Shown piece after piece: positions 1 through 9,145 of a DNA stretch of 64,000 nt (position 1 is its first letter; each line of letters opens with the position of its first letter). The DNA is from CAYVVD01 sp964454975 (GTDB taxonomy: Bacteria > Bacteroidota > Ignavibacteria > Kapaibacteriales > UBA2268). The stretch spans positions 1-64,000 of the forward strand of contig CAYVVD010000017.1 in assembly GCA_964454975.1 (NCBI GenBank), given 5' to 3'. The translations under genes and the position numbers were made by a program. The notes under the pieces were generated by a model. That model did no database searches, was not told the DNA's origin, and saw only the letters and a list, made by a program, of their open reading frames with translations.

Positions 1-996
1 GATTCATGGAAAGGAAACTTTGGCATATTTTTCAGCTCTATTCCATGGCAGCTCGGTTGGATAGGTTTGATTACATTTGTTACAGGTTTGATTCCACTTT
101 TCACTAAAGCAAAAAAAATCCTTATTTATTTATCCCTGTTGTTTTTTATATGTATGTTGTACTCGCTTAACTATTCTATTCATGACATCGAAGTCTATTT
201 CTTACAGGCATTTACAGCATTGCTAATCATCTCTGCTATCGGTATTAATTACTTGTCAGAAAGAATTGATGCAAGGTATCTTCTAATAATTCCTTTAGCC
301 GCAATGGTACTCAATTATGGCAAATCCGGCCAGCAGGAAAATCACCTTGTTCCCGAATACACGCGAAATGTACTCAACAGTCTTGATTCAAACGCTGTGG
401 TAATTTCAGCGCAATGGGATTACTGGTGCTCCGCGTTCTGGTACTTGCAACAGGTGGAGGGAGTAAGGAAAGATGTTATTCTGGTAGAAAAAGAGCTTCT
501 GCGCCGCACATGGTACCCTGGCCAGCTTGTACGCTGGTACCCGGATTTAGGCAGGGAATGTGGTGTTGAGCTTGATGCATATATGGAAATCCTCGAAAAG
601 TTTGAGTCAGAAGAAAGTTACAACCCGGGTGAAATTCAAATGCGATTCGAGAGTTTCCTGAACTGTGTCATGGACAAGAACTACGGCAACCGGCCTGTTT
701 ACCTGACGCTGGATATCCTGCAGACGGAACGTGGAATAGTCCGTGATTATAAGTTGTCGCCTCATGGATTTGCATTAAGGCTGAACATGGGGGAGGAGAG
801 CATACCATTCGATGTTTCCCGCCTCGATTTAGATAAATTTGCAGAATCGCTGAAACATGTCAACAGCCACTTAGCCGATGGTATAAGGCAGGCAGCGCTT
901 TCAAACCTCCAGGCAGGGCAGAGATTTGCCCTTGCAAAAGGTGACACATCAAACGCCTTTCAATACAATGAATGGATGAGAAAGATTTCAAAATAA
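1..996 (+). CDS. DUF2723 family membrane protein, C-terminal part (5' end outside window)
   Basis: The reading frame is open from base 1, so the gene begins upstream of the window; only the last 331 residues or so are seen. The visible part starts with hydrophobic membrane helices (roughly residues 1-110 of the fragment), then a soluble domain rich in Trp and Tyr (QWDYW, WYLQQVEG, RRTWYPGQ). This is the usual C-terminal layout of DUF2723/TMEM260-like proteins: multi-pass membrane proteins thought to be glycosyltransferase-like, with eukaryotic relatives that mannosylate extracellular domains. The soluble part would lie outside the cytoplasmic membrane. Family assignment is from remembered sequence pattern; the substrate is unknown. 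It is transcribed away from the next gene, which lies convergently on the minus strand. Confidence 0.7.
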   Translation, partial: DSWKGNFGIFFSSIPWQLGWIGLITFVTGLIPLFTKAKKILIYLSLLFFICMLYSLNYSIHDIEVYFLQAFTALLIISAIGINYLSERIDARYLLIIPLAAMVLNYGKSGQQENHLVPEYTRNVLNSLDSNAVVISAQWDYWCSAFWYLQQVEGVRKDVILVEKELLRRTWYPGQLVRWYPDLGRECGVELDAYMEILEKFESEESYNPGEIQMRFESFLNCVMDKNYGNRPVYLTLDILQTERGIVRDYKLSPHGFALRLNMGEESIPFDVSRLDLDKFAESLKHVNSHLADGIRQAALSNLQAGQRFALAKGDTSNAFQYNEWMRKISK

Positions 997-1086
997 ATAT
1001 GCATATTAACAATTTGACAGGCTAAAGTCATATAATCCCTGAAGGGCTTATTGTGATATATTCATACCAAATATTTGAATAATCTA

Positions 1087-2244
1087 TCAGCTGTTAACCA
1101 TCTTATTCGCGAATATCTCTACTATTTCTTTCACTGCATTGATAAATTTGTCCACGTCGGCTTCGCTTGTGAACCATGATGGGCTTGCCCTTACAGTTCC
1201 CCAAGGGTGGACGCCGACTGCTTCGAGAAGCAGTGGTGCGCAGTGCAGACCCGAGCGTACGTGAATATCATATGAGCTTTCAAGAATGTAATTCACTTCC
1301 TCAGGCACCATGCCTTCGATGTTAAAGCAGAAGTTGGACATGCTGTTATGCTCTTCAACTGTGTGAATCTTTATTTTGGGTGTGTCTTTCAAATTATCAA
1401 TCATCCTCCTTACGAGGGTAGCTTTGTGCCTTCTAAAGTTATCAACGCCAATACCAAGTACGAACTCCGCACCCGCCTTTAATGACGCAATCCCGGGCAG
1501 GTTTGGTGTTCCTGCTTCATAATACATTGCCATTTCTTTCGGCTGAACCAATACATCACTTTTAACTCCCGTACCTCCTACTTTCAAAGGTTTTAGCGAT
1601 AGAGGCTCTTTCATATACAGGCCGCCTGTGCCGGGAAGCCCGTATAAGTTTTTGTGCCCGGTAAAAGCAAGATAATCAATGCCCATATCCTGCACATCTA
1701 TTGGAATTGCCCCTACTGATTGCGAAGCATCAACAAGGAACACAGCATTATACTTGTGAGCAATTCCGGCTATTTCTTTTAAATTGAGAACAGTGCCTGT
1801 TACGTTTGAACAATGGTTAACAACGATAAGCTTAGTATCAGACCTGACAGCTTTTTCTATATCAACAGGATCTACCCAGCCGGTTTCGTCGCAATCCACA
1901 AAATCAACATCAATTTTACCCTCTTCTTTGAGAGTCATCAGGGGGCGTATTACTGAATTATGCTCAATTTTTGTAGATACAACGTGGGTTCCATCAATTC
2001 CAATACCATTGATTGCCAGATTTAGCGCTTCGGTACTGCCGGATGTATGCACTATGTTAATCGGGTCGGGAGCGTTGAATATCTTTGCAAGCGCTGCACG
2101 GCACTCGTAAACCAGATCTCCCTCCTCAATCTCGAGGCCCGACCTTGAACCGTGGCACGGTGCGGAATTCATAATTTTTATTACAGCATCAATAACTTCT
2201 TTAGGTTTAGGATAACTTGAAGCAGTGTTGTTAAGGTAAATCAT
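1087..2244 (-). CDS. Aminotransferase class V / cysteine desulfurase-like enzyme
   Basis: A 385-residue PLP-dependent fold-type I enzyme of the cysteine desulfurase family (resembles the TIGR01977 subgroup). Visible landmarks: TSGSTEALN near residue 68 binding the cofactor phosphate, Asp172 in VDASQ, the Schiff-base lysine K198 in TGHKN, and Cys335 in GLHCAP, at the place of the sulfur-accepting cysteine of SufS/NifS proteins. This predicts release of sulfur or selenium from cysteine or selenocysteine in the cytoplasm. No sufBCD or iscU gene is adjacent, so assignment to Fe-S cluster assembly rather than another sulfur-transfer role is not supported by context. The ATG at 2244 starts directly with the conserved MIYLNN strand, so the start is secure. 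Confidence 0.85.
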   Translation of the reverse strand: MIYLNNTASSYPKPKEVIDAVIKIMNSAPCHGSRSGLEIEEGDLVYECRAALAKIFNAPDPINIVHTSGSTEALNLAINGIGIDGTHVVSTKIEHNSVIRPLMTLKEEGKIDVDFVDCDETGWVDPVDIEKAVRSDTKLIVVNHCSNVTGTVLNLKEIAGIAHKYNAVFLVDASQSVGAIPIDVQDMGIDYLAFTGHKNLYGLPGTGGLYMKEPLSLKPLKVGGTGVKSDVLVQPKEMAMYYEAGTPNLPGIASLKAGAEFVLGIGVDNFRRHKATLVRRMIDNLKDTPKIKIHTVEEHNSMSNFCFNIEGMVPEEVNYILESSYDIHVRSGLHCAPLLLEAVGVHPWGTVRASPSWFTSEADVDKFINAVKEIVEIFANKMVNS

Positions 2245-2354
2245 ATCAATTCAATTTTGTACTTTTATACATATTTGCCATTAAATTAAGCACATACAAA
2301 TTAATATACCTGGGCTAAATTGTTTGTGTAACTGCATTGTTTTTGAATGAAAAA

Positions 2355-4049
2355 TCAAATCCCTGCGGTTATTTCAGGGAAAACAACGTAGAACATAAGC
2401 CAGGCGATAAACAATGTCAGCACAAGGTTGAATGTCTGTCCGAAAATATAGAGTATAAATGGCTTGCCTCCTGTGAAATGTTCCTTCAGTTCACGGAAGT
2501 TTGTTGAAAGCCCTATGCTTACGAAAGCGAGGCAGAACATCCATGTACGCAGGTCTTTGGTAAAGCCACGGATTACTCCATTGTCAAGCAAAGCATAGCT
2601 CAAGTCCGTGCCAAGCTGTGCAGATATGACAGATGAAATTATCGAGGCAGCGGCAAATCCGAGCACAAACTTGGGAAAGCGTTTCCAGATTTCAATAAGC
2701 CCTGTGTTAGCACCAGTCTCTTTCTTCTCAACATAAGTCGTAAAATAAATGGCAACAAAGAATGAAATCACTCCAATCATTACATTTTGTATCATTTTAA
2801 TAGTTGCGGAAACATAGAGCGCTTTTTCGCCAAGGAATGCACCGGCGGCAGCTACCGCACCGGTAGCGTCAATAGTCCCGCCCATCCAGGCGCCGCCAAG
2901 AATCTCGGGCATATTCATCGAATTTACAAACAGGGGCATACTGAACATCATCAGTGCAGTGAATATTAGCGACAGGCCGACAGCAAGAGTAAGTTCCTCT
3001 TTTTTTGCCTTACATGCTGCAGCGGTAGCAATCGCGGCAGACACACCACATACTGAAACAGCAGAGGAGATAACGATATTCAACTTCTTCGAGGGCATTT
3101 TGATATATTTATTGCCAATCCAGAAAGAAACAACTATAACAACAGGCGTAACCAGCCAGGCTACAAATATCCCGGGAAGTCCAATCTGGAGAATTTTGTC
3201 AAAGAGTATTTCCATGCCCATAATAACAAGGCCTGTTTTAATAAAATACTCAGTTTTTACGGCTTTCATTACCCAAACGGGGGTGCCTATAGTATTGCTA
3301 ATTATCAACCCTATCATTATTGCCCAAAGGGCATAGCCAAGCCCGGCGGAAGAAATTACAGATTGCTCTTCAATTGTAAATGAAATTACGGCGATGACAA
3401 AAATGAATATGAAGCCAGGGACAAATTTTAAAGCTCCGCCTTCAATAAACCCAATGCCAATTGAAAATAATAATGCAATCGCTATTGCAAGTATGAGCAA
3501 AGTCGGCAGTATATTATAATCTTCAGGATTCGCAGCTTTTTTAGCAACGTCAGCCTCCCTCAGTGCAGACCGCCACTCCATGATCTTTGCGATAGCAGTG
3601 TTATTTAAAACAATATCCCGGAAATTTGCTTCTTCAGCTATTTTCTGCGCACTAACAGCATGTGATAATTTCTCTTCCCTGATAGAATTCAATTCAGAAT
3701 ATTTTGCCCTGGTTTCTGGTGTCTTTTCTGCCTTTCCAATAAATGCATCAATAGGGTTTGACTCCCAACCCTGCGGCCTTTTGAAAAATGACTTTACCCA
3801 TTTTCCTTTTTCGCTTGAAGTGGCCTTTATTTTTCCCTTCTTATCACTTGCTTCGAACCATTCAATTGTCCTGAATGGCGCACGTTCAGCCTCTCTGTCT
3901 ATTATCTGGTTTGCGCTTGATAGACTGGCTTCCATATCCGGTGTTTTCAATGGAAGGTAAAGAAGGATACCAATTACAATTAGGGCAAAGCCCAGCCATA
4001 TCGCCCACCAGTCTTCTGTGTGCAGCAGTTCAGATTTTTTACCGGACAT
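2355..4049 (-). CDS. YeiH/PSE-type putative sulfate exporter family transporter
   Basis: A 564-residue integral membrane protein of the YeiH/UPF0324 family, called the putative sulfate exporter (PSE) family. The first helix is at residues 15-32, followed by about 140 mostly polar residues unusual for the family, then roughly ten hydrophobic segments. Family landmarks include GLGYALWAIMIGLIISNT, the KTGLVIMG stretch, AVSVCGVSAAIATAAA and GGTIDATGAVAAAG. It starts 12 bases after the stop of the acyl-CoA synthetase gene, with a strong GGAGG site, so the two are almost certainly co-transcribed. Transport substrate and direction are not shown by the sequence; some relatives (TauZ) sit in organosulfonate pathways. 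Confidence 0.8.
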   Translation of the reverse strand: MSGKKSELLHTEDWWAIWLGFALIVIGILLYLPLKTPDMEASLSSANQIIDREAERAPFRTIEWFEASDKKGKIKATSSEKGKWVKSFFKRPQGWESNPIDAFIGKAEKTPETRAKYSELNSIREEKLSHAVSAQKIAEEANFRDIVLNNTAIAKIMEWRSALREADVAKKAANPEDYNILPTLLILAIAIALLFSIGIGFIEGGALKFVPGFIFIFVIAVISFTIEEQSVISSAGLGYALWAIMIGLIISNTIGTPVWVMKAVKTEYFIKTGLVIMGMEILFDKILQIGLPGIFVAWLVTPVVIVVSFWIGNKYIKMPSKKLNIVISSAVSVCGVSAAIATAAACKAKKEELTLAVGLSLIFTALMMFSMPLFVNSMNMPEILGGAWMGGTIDATGAVAAAGAFLGEKALYVSATIKMIQNVMIGVISFFVAIYFTTYVEKKETGANTGLIEIWKRFPKFVLGFAAASIISSVISAQLGTDLSYALLDNGVIRGFTKDLRTWMFCLAFVSIGLSTNFRELKEHFTGGKPFILYIFGQTFNLVLTLFIAWLMFYVVFPEITAGI

Positions 4050-4061
4050 AGTTCCTCCGGA

Positions 4062-6125
4062 TTATTCGAATTGTTTATTTATCCTTATCCGTGCATCAAC
4101 AGCAATCACCCCTACAGGAGTTCCCAGCACGGGATTCAAGTCCATTTCGGCTATTTCCGGAACTGTGTTTAATAGCGAGGAAAGCTTTACTATCATTTCA
4201 GCGAATTTCTCTTCATTTACACCCTGTATTTTGCGTGCTCCCTTAATAATTTTATATGCTTTTATACTCCTGATCATTCTCAGGGCTTCATCCATTCCAA
4301 GCGGGGAAAGGCCGTGCGAAACATCGCCCAGCACTTCGATGAATATGCCACCAAGGCCGCATAAAATAATATGTCCGAAATCAGGTTCGCGTTTGGCACC
4401 AACAAAAAGTTCAGTACCGGAAAGCATCGGCTGGATAAGCACTGCACGAGCCTCCGGGATTTCCATCATCCGGTTGAAATGTTCTTTTACACTTTCAGGT
4501 GCCTTTATATTAAGCTGCACACCACCAACATCCGTTTTGTGAAGTGGCCCGACAACTTTCATCACAAGCGGGAAGCCTGTTTCATTTGCCTTAACGAGGC
4601 AGTCATCCAAATTATCAACTACAAACTCAGTTGCCCGGTCAATACCGGCGCTATCGAGAAGCGTCTGTATTTCATCCGGGAGAAGCCATTCATTACCTGC
4701 ATGTTCGAGCACCATCCTTGCTTTATCTGCATCAACAGGCATCATTTCGGGTTTTTCTGCGGGTGGAGGAGCATTATATACATTAGCAAGTGCCTTTCCA
4801 AGGCTCACTTCATCAGTAAAATTTATCCTGCCGAGTGAGAGGAAGTGATTAACTGCCCTGGCAGCCTGCACGACTGACGGCAGCACAGGGTAAATAGGCT
4901 TTTTGCAGGTTTTCATTTTCTCGTGAAGCACATCATACACGCCTGTTACGTCGAACATGCCTGTTGTGCCGAAAATTACAACCGACCCGTCAATTTCATG
5001 GAATTCATTGTCAACGTAATCGAGTATCATGCCAAGCTGTTCCGCTGTTCCCGTTGCAAGGAAATCAATCGGATTGGCAACTGAAGAACCATGGAATAGC
5101 TTCGAAAGCAGCTCATTAGCTGCTGCGCCCTTGATATGCGGCACTTTCATAGCATTTCTCGAAAGAGTATCTGTCAGCATAACTCCTGAGCCTCCGGCAT
5201 GTGTAATGACTGCCAGCCTGTCTCCGTTAAGCTGCTTGTGGCAAAGCACACCCGCTGTATATACCAATTCAACCCTGCTGTAGCACCTTACAATTCCTGC
5301 TTTCTTGAATAACGCATCAACGGCGACGTCCGAGCCGGCCAATGCCCCGGTATGCGATGATACTGCACGCGAGCCCTCTTCAGTTGTACCTGCTTTGATA
5401 GCCGCAATTCTGCATCCTTTTTGAATGAGTGAACGTGCGTGTCTCAGCAGTTTGCCCGGACGGTGGATTTGTTCTATATAAATCAGTTTGACGCGGGAAC
5501 TTGTAGCAGGATCGAAAGTTTTATCCCAGAATTCGAGTATGTCCTCTACGCTTGTCTGGGCACTGTTGCCAACAGAATAGATGCTGTTGAAAGTCAATCC
5601 GCGCGGGATAGCCACCTCGAGAATGAACACAATAGTTGCTCCCGAACCGGAAACAAAGTCGCAACCCATCGCGTCGAATTTTGGAATAGGCCCTGCAAAA
5701 ACTCCTTTGTAATTCCCATTTAGCACACCAATGCAATTTGGCCCAATGAGAGTTCCTTTTACATCATCAACTACTGCCGCTATATCATTCTCAAGTTTTT
5801 TACCTTCTTCGCCAAATTCACTGTACCCGGCAGAGAGAATTATAAATGCTTTTGTTTGCTTCTTATAAGCGAGTTTTTCAACTGCTTCGAGTGTAAATTT
5901 TGCCGGTATTGCTATAATAGCGAGGTTAACCCCGGGCAGCTCATCTATGGAAGGATAGCAGTGCTGCCCCTGCACAAGTGTTTCTTTCGGATTTACAACA
6001 TAAATTTCGCCTTTGTACCCGCCCCGGATTATATTGCTCAGAATTTTACCGCCGGGTTTGTGTTCGTCATTGGAACCGCCAATTATAGCAATGCTTTTCG
6101 GGTCTAATAATTCATTAACAATCAT
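4062..6125 (-). CDS. Acyl-CoA synthetase (ADP-forming), fused alpha-beta subunits
   Basis: A 687-residue NDP-forming acyl-CoA synthetase of the acetate-CoA ligase (ADP) superfamily. Order of domains: N-terminal CoA-binding Rossmann domain (about 1-135; SIAIIGGSND and PNCIGVLN), succinyl-CoA-synthetase-like flavodoxin domains (about 150-450) with the phosphorylatable His258 in SHTGALAGSD, then a C-terminal ATP-grasp domain (about 470-680; FPLVMKVVGP, GGVQLN, MDLNPV). These enzymes convert acyl-CoA, ADP and phosphate into acid, CoA and ATP, or run in reverse. It is the first gene of a pair with the YeiH-type transporter. Whether the acid is acetate, another carboxylate or a sulfonated acid cannot be told from sequence. 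Confidence 0.85.
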   Translation of the reverse strand: MIVNELLDPKSIAIIGGSNDEHKPGGKILSNIIRGGYKGEIYVVNPKETLVQGQHCYPSIDELPGVNLAIIAIPAKFTLEAVEKLAYKKQTKAFIILSAGYSEFGEEGKKLENDIAAVVDDVKGTLIGPNCIGVLNGNYKGVFAGPIPKFDAMGCDFVSGSGATIVFILEVAIPRGLTFNSIYSVGNSAQTSVEDILEFWDKTFDPATSSRVKLIYIEQIHRPGKLLRHARSLIQKGCRIAAIKAGTTEEGSRAVSSHTGALAGSDVAVDALFKKAGIVRCYSRVELVYTAGVLCHKQLNGDRLAVITHAGGSGVMLTDTLSRNAMKVPHIKGAAANELLSKLFHGSSVANPIDFLATGTAEQLGMILDYVDNEFHEIDGSVVIFGTTGMFDVTGVYDVLHEKMKTCKKPIYPVLPSVVQAARAVNHFLSLGRINFTDEVSLGKALANVYNAPPPAEKPEMMPVDADKARMVLEHAGNEWLLPDEIQTLLDSAGIDRATEFVVDNLDDCLVKANETGFPLVMKVVGPLHKTDVGGVQLNIKAPESVKEHFNRMMEIPEARAVLIQPMLSGTELFVGAKREPDFGHIILCGLGGIFIEVLGDVSHGLSPLGMDEALRMIRSIKAYKIIKGARKIQGVNEEKFAEMIVKLSSLLNTVPEIAEMDLNPVLGTPVGVIAVDARIRINKQFE

Positions 6126-6217
6126 TTCAAGCCGGATTTTGTTCAGATAACATTAAAATAAAAAAACGGATTGAATCTTGCTGATAGATATTCGCTTCTG
6201 TAATTTATATGTTTTGG

Positions 6218-6895
6218 CTAATCATTCCAGATAAATTCGAAAAGGAAGTACGAAGCAGTAATCATTATACCGCTATAGGAAAACATCAACCTGTAATTAG
6301 CCCATGGCGAATCAATTCCGCCGGCATCTATCGCATACCGCGTTAATTCAATACCGACAATTATCAATGGCAGTAAAACAGGAAAGGACAATAGCGGGAA
6401 AAGGGAATTCCTCGAATTTGCCTTGGCAATAATTGCTGAAATTATTGTCGTTGCAGATGCCAGGCCGAAACTGGAAAAAACAAGTGTTAAAACAAGGTCG
6501 CCAAGTGCTGCTATACCCAGGTAATCAAAAAATATAAAAAACAGGATTGCCGCAAGAACATTCAATGCAAAGCACAATGTGATGTTAAAGATCAGCTTCC
6601 CGAAATACACCGCCGAAAGGGGTGCATGTATCTTTAGCAAAAATGAAGTCCCCCGCTCCTCCTCGCTTACAAAACTGCGAGATAGGCCGGTCATCGAAGA
6701 GAAGAAGATTATAATCCAGAAAATTCCCGACGCCGTAACAGGTGTCAGCTTCATATCGGATGTTGAGAAAATCACAACAGAAACTGAAACGAGGATAAAC
6801 AGGAACAGGGAAGAAATAGCATAGCGTGTGCGGAACTCGCTTTTCATGTCCTTCAGAAACACCCAGATTGTGCTGTATATTATTGATTTTATCAT
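6218..6895 (-). CDS. ccmB: Heme exporter protein CcmB (cytochrome c maturation)
   Basis: About 225 residues with six hydrophobic segments and the CcmB signature region (SMTGLSRSFVSEEERGT, followed by KLIFN). CcmB is the membrane subunit that works with the CcmA ATPase to supply heme for covalent attachment to periplasmic c-type cytochromes (system I). I place the start at the ATG 6895, which gives MIKSIIYSTIW; a TTG at 6907 would add four residues. No ccmA, ccmC, ccmE or ccmF lies in the window, so the gene stands alone here. It is divergent from the secreted protein gene at 6988, with about 90 bases between. Confidence 0.85.
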   Translation of the reverse strand: MIKSIIYSTIWVFLKDMKSEFRTRYAISSLFLFILVSVSVVIFSTSDMKLTPVTASGIFWIIIFFSSMTGLSRSFVSEEERGTSFLLKIHAPLSAVYFGKLIFNITLCFALNVLAAILFFIFFDYLGIAALGDLVLTLVFSSFGLASATTIISAIIAKANSRNSLFPLLSFPVLLPLIIVGIELTRYAIDAGGIDSPWANYRLMFSYSGIMITASYFLFEFIWND

Positions 6896-6987
6896 TAGCT
6901 TAGCCAAAAATAATAAATCTTAGCAACCGTACCATCACTTGTACGTATATAATTCTGTACATACATTACTATAAACTGATAATATAT

Positions 6988-8241
6988 ATGAGATTAACAA
7001 TATTAATCGCTCTTTTTGTTGCTGCATTTACAGCCTATTCACAAAAAATCCTTATCCCAATGGATCTTGCTCAGACAGACCACCTGAAGGCATATGGAAT
7101 AACTTACTGGGCTATCACCAAGGGTATTCAGGCTGACTGGCTTCTTAACTATCGCGGTGGTTCATTCCTGATTGAATATAACGACCTGCTTGCGGCAGAA
7201 TGCCGCATACGGGGTGTTTCCTTCGAAAAGATTGATGGCGCGAGAACTTCCCAGATAATGTCGCAGGTCAGCTCGGATTCGGAAAACATGGACGCAATCC
7301 GTCTTGAGAAGGCGCCTAAAATAGCAGTTTATGCACCGCCGGGTTCCCAGCCATGGGATGATGCAGTACGACTTGCTCTGGAATATGCCGAGGTTGAACA
7401 CGAGATACTCTGGGATGAAGAAGTGATGAATGACAAGCTTAAAGAATACGACTGGCTGCACCTCCACCACGAGGATTTTACGGGCCAGTTTGGCAAATTC
7501 TGGGCTTCCCAGGGAAATCAGCCCTGGTATATACAGCAGGTAGCGCTTAACGAAAGCATGACCCGCAAGCTCGGCTTCAGGAAAGTTTCCGATTTAAAGC
7601 TCGCAGTAGCAAAAAAAATCCAGGAGTATGTTGCTAACGGCGGATTCATTTTTGCGATGTGCAGCGCAACTGACTCTTACGACATTGCCTTATCAGCAGA
7701 AAATGTAGATATCTGCGCACCGGTATTCGATGGTGACGCAGCAGACCCTCAGGCAAATGCAAAGCTCGATTTTAGCCAGACTTTCGCCTTCGAGAATTTC
7801 CAGCTTAAAATGAATCCGGCTGAATACGAATTCAGCACGATTGATATTATCCCGGTCAACCTGAACAGCCCGGAATCTGATTATTTCACTCTGTTCGAGT
7901 TCTCAGCCAAGTACGATCCGGTTCCCACGATGCTCACCCAGTGCCATGTTAACGTAGTGCAGGGATTTCTCGGCCAGACGACTGCATTCAAAAGGGAATT
8001 CGTTAAAAATTCCGTAACAATACTTGCTGAAAAAGATGGCAGCGACGAAATTAAATACATCCACGGTAACATCGGCAGGGGAACATTCACCTGGTATGGC
8101 GGCCACGACCCGGAAGACTACAGGCACATGGTGGGCGACCCTCCCACAGATCTGAATCTTCACAAAAATTCCCCCGGCTACCGCCTGATATTAAATAATA
8201 TCCTTTTTCCGGCAGCCAAGAAGAAGAAGCAAAAAACCTGA
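6988..8241 (+). CDS. Secreted protein often mislabelled asparagine synthetase B
   Basis: A 417-residue exported protein: signal peptide at residues 1-18 (MRLTILIALFVAAFTAYSQ, cut after AYS), then a family widespread in Bacteroidetes. Conserved stretches are ILIPMDLAQTDHLKAYGITYW, WLLNYRGGSFL, WLHLHHEDFTGQ, FAMCSATDSYDIALSA and TFTWYGGHDPEDY. Databases frequently call this family asparagine synthetase B, but there is no N-terminal nucleophile cysteine and no ATP-pyrophosphatase motif, and the protein is exported. The FAMCSATD strand and the GGHDP loop recall class-I glutamine-amidotransferase-like folds. No function is established that I know of. The C-terminus ends in a lysine-rich KKKKQKT tail. 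Confidence 0.75.
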   Translation: MRLTILIALFVAAFTAYSQKILIPMDLAQTDHLKAYGITYWAITKGIQADWLLNYRGGSFLIEYNDLLAAECRIRGVSFEKIDGARTSQIMSQVSSDSENMDAIRLEKAPKIAVYAPPGSQPWDDAVRLALEYAEVEHEILWDEEVMNDKLKEYDWLHLHHEDFTGQFGKFWASQGNQPWYIQQVALNESMTRKLGFRKVSDLKLAVAKKIQEYVANGGFIFAMCSATDSYDIALSAENVDICAPVFDGDAADPQANAKLDFSQTFAFENFQLKMNPAEYEFSTIDIIPVNLNSPESDYFTLFEFSAKYDPVPTMLTQCHVNVVQGFLGQTTAFKREFVKNSVTILAEKDGSDEIKYIHGNIGRGTFTWYGGHDPEDYRHMVGDPPTDLNLHKNSPGYRLILNNILFPAAKKKKQKT

Positions 8242-8274
8242 TGCATTTATTTGCGTATTAATGGGTGTATTAAA

Positions 8275-8306
8275 TTGATTAATACGGGCAAAACTTGCTA
8301 TATTTG
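8275..8306 (+). promoter_or_regulatory. Bacteroidetes-type promoter upstream of the 8336 gene
   Basis: A TTG core at 8275-8277 and TATATTTG at 8299-8306, separated by about 20 bases, match the primary-sigma pattern known from Bacteroidetes (TTTG near -33, TAnnTTTG near -7). The -7 box is a perfect match. Transcription would begin about 8313, roughly 20 bases before the ATG at 8336. Seen by eye; not tested. Confidence 0.45.
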
Positions 8307-8335
8307 CCGATTAAGCTAATTAAATATCGAAAATA

Positions 8336-9139
8336 ATGCGCCTGTTTGTTTCTGCTCTTTTTTTATGTCTTTATTCTGCGCTTTTTGCTCAATACAGCGT
8401 CAGTATTCCTGATGGCAGATCTCCACGTGGTTTTGTTACTGAAGTCCCGGTAAACGCTATGCTCAAAGGGCAAACCGGAAGTATTTCCCTGAAACTAACA
8501 TACAATGCATTCCTTTTTGATATTAGAAGTATAAGAGCAGGCGGATCATTTATAATTTCTGAGGATGTTCCCCAGTTTAATAACAATATTTCAAATCTCG
8601 AGTTTGCTGAATTGACATTAAGCGGCACAATAAACCCTGCGATATCAAGCGACCGGCTCTGCATATTAAGGATTGAGGGCCTTGCAGGGCCTGATTCTAT
8701 CGGATACATCCGGCCGGTAGAATTGTCAATCAATGGGAATATAGTACAAGACACTTCATTCAAGTCAGGCAGGTTTTCTATCGGGGACCCGGTGATTCGT
8801 AAATTCCCTGAATCATTGAGGCAGAATTATCCCAACCCTTTTCTTGATAAAACTACATTTGAATTCACAATAGACAATGAAACTGCTGTCAGTTTTCATA
8901 TATATTCAATGAACGGAAGAAAAATACAGGCTATACCCGGTGAAGGGGATACATTTGATTATAGTGTATTCAGATCAAACGGATTGGAAATCAGCAACCC
9001 GTTTGACGAAAAATTCGAGCGTGGGAAGTACTCCCTTGTGCTTAATCCCAAACTCTGGAAAATTTCATCCGGCGTTTATATTATAATTATGAAAACAGAA
9101 TTCGGAAGCCACGATATACCATTTATGATTCAGAAATAG
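8336..9139 (+). CDS. Secreted protein with T9SS C-terminal sorting domain
   Basis: A 267-residue exported protein. Signal peptide at residues 1-19 (MRLFVSALFLCLYSALFAQ). The middle (about 20-155) is a beta-rich domain with no motif I recognise, possibly cohesin-like (KGQTGSISLKLTYNAFLF, CILRIEGL). From about residue 160 the protein has the type IX secretion sorting domain: SLRQNYPNPF followed by FEFTIDN, FHIYSMNGRKI and a final beta strand GVYIIIMKTE. Such proteins are exported through Sec, then moved across the outer membrane and attached to the surface or released. The next gene starts six bases after the stop, so the two form an operon. Confidence 0.8.
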   Translation: MRLFVSALFLCLYSALFAQYSVSIPDGRSPRGFVTEVPVNAMLKGQTGSISLKLTYNAFLFDIRSIRAGGSFIISEDVPQFNNNISNLEFAELTLSGTINPAISSDRLCILRIEGLAGPDSIGYIRPVELSINGNIVQDTSFKSGRFSIGDPVIRKFPESLRQNYPNPFLDKTTFEFTIDNETAVSFHIYSMNGRKIQAIPGEGDTFDYSVFRSNGLEISNPFDEKFERGKYSLVLNPKLWKISSGVYIIIMKTEFGSHDIPFMIQK

Positions 9140-9145
9140 GCATTG

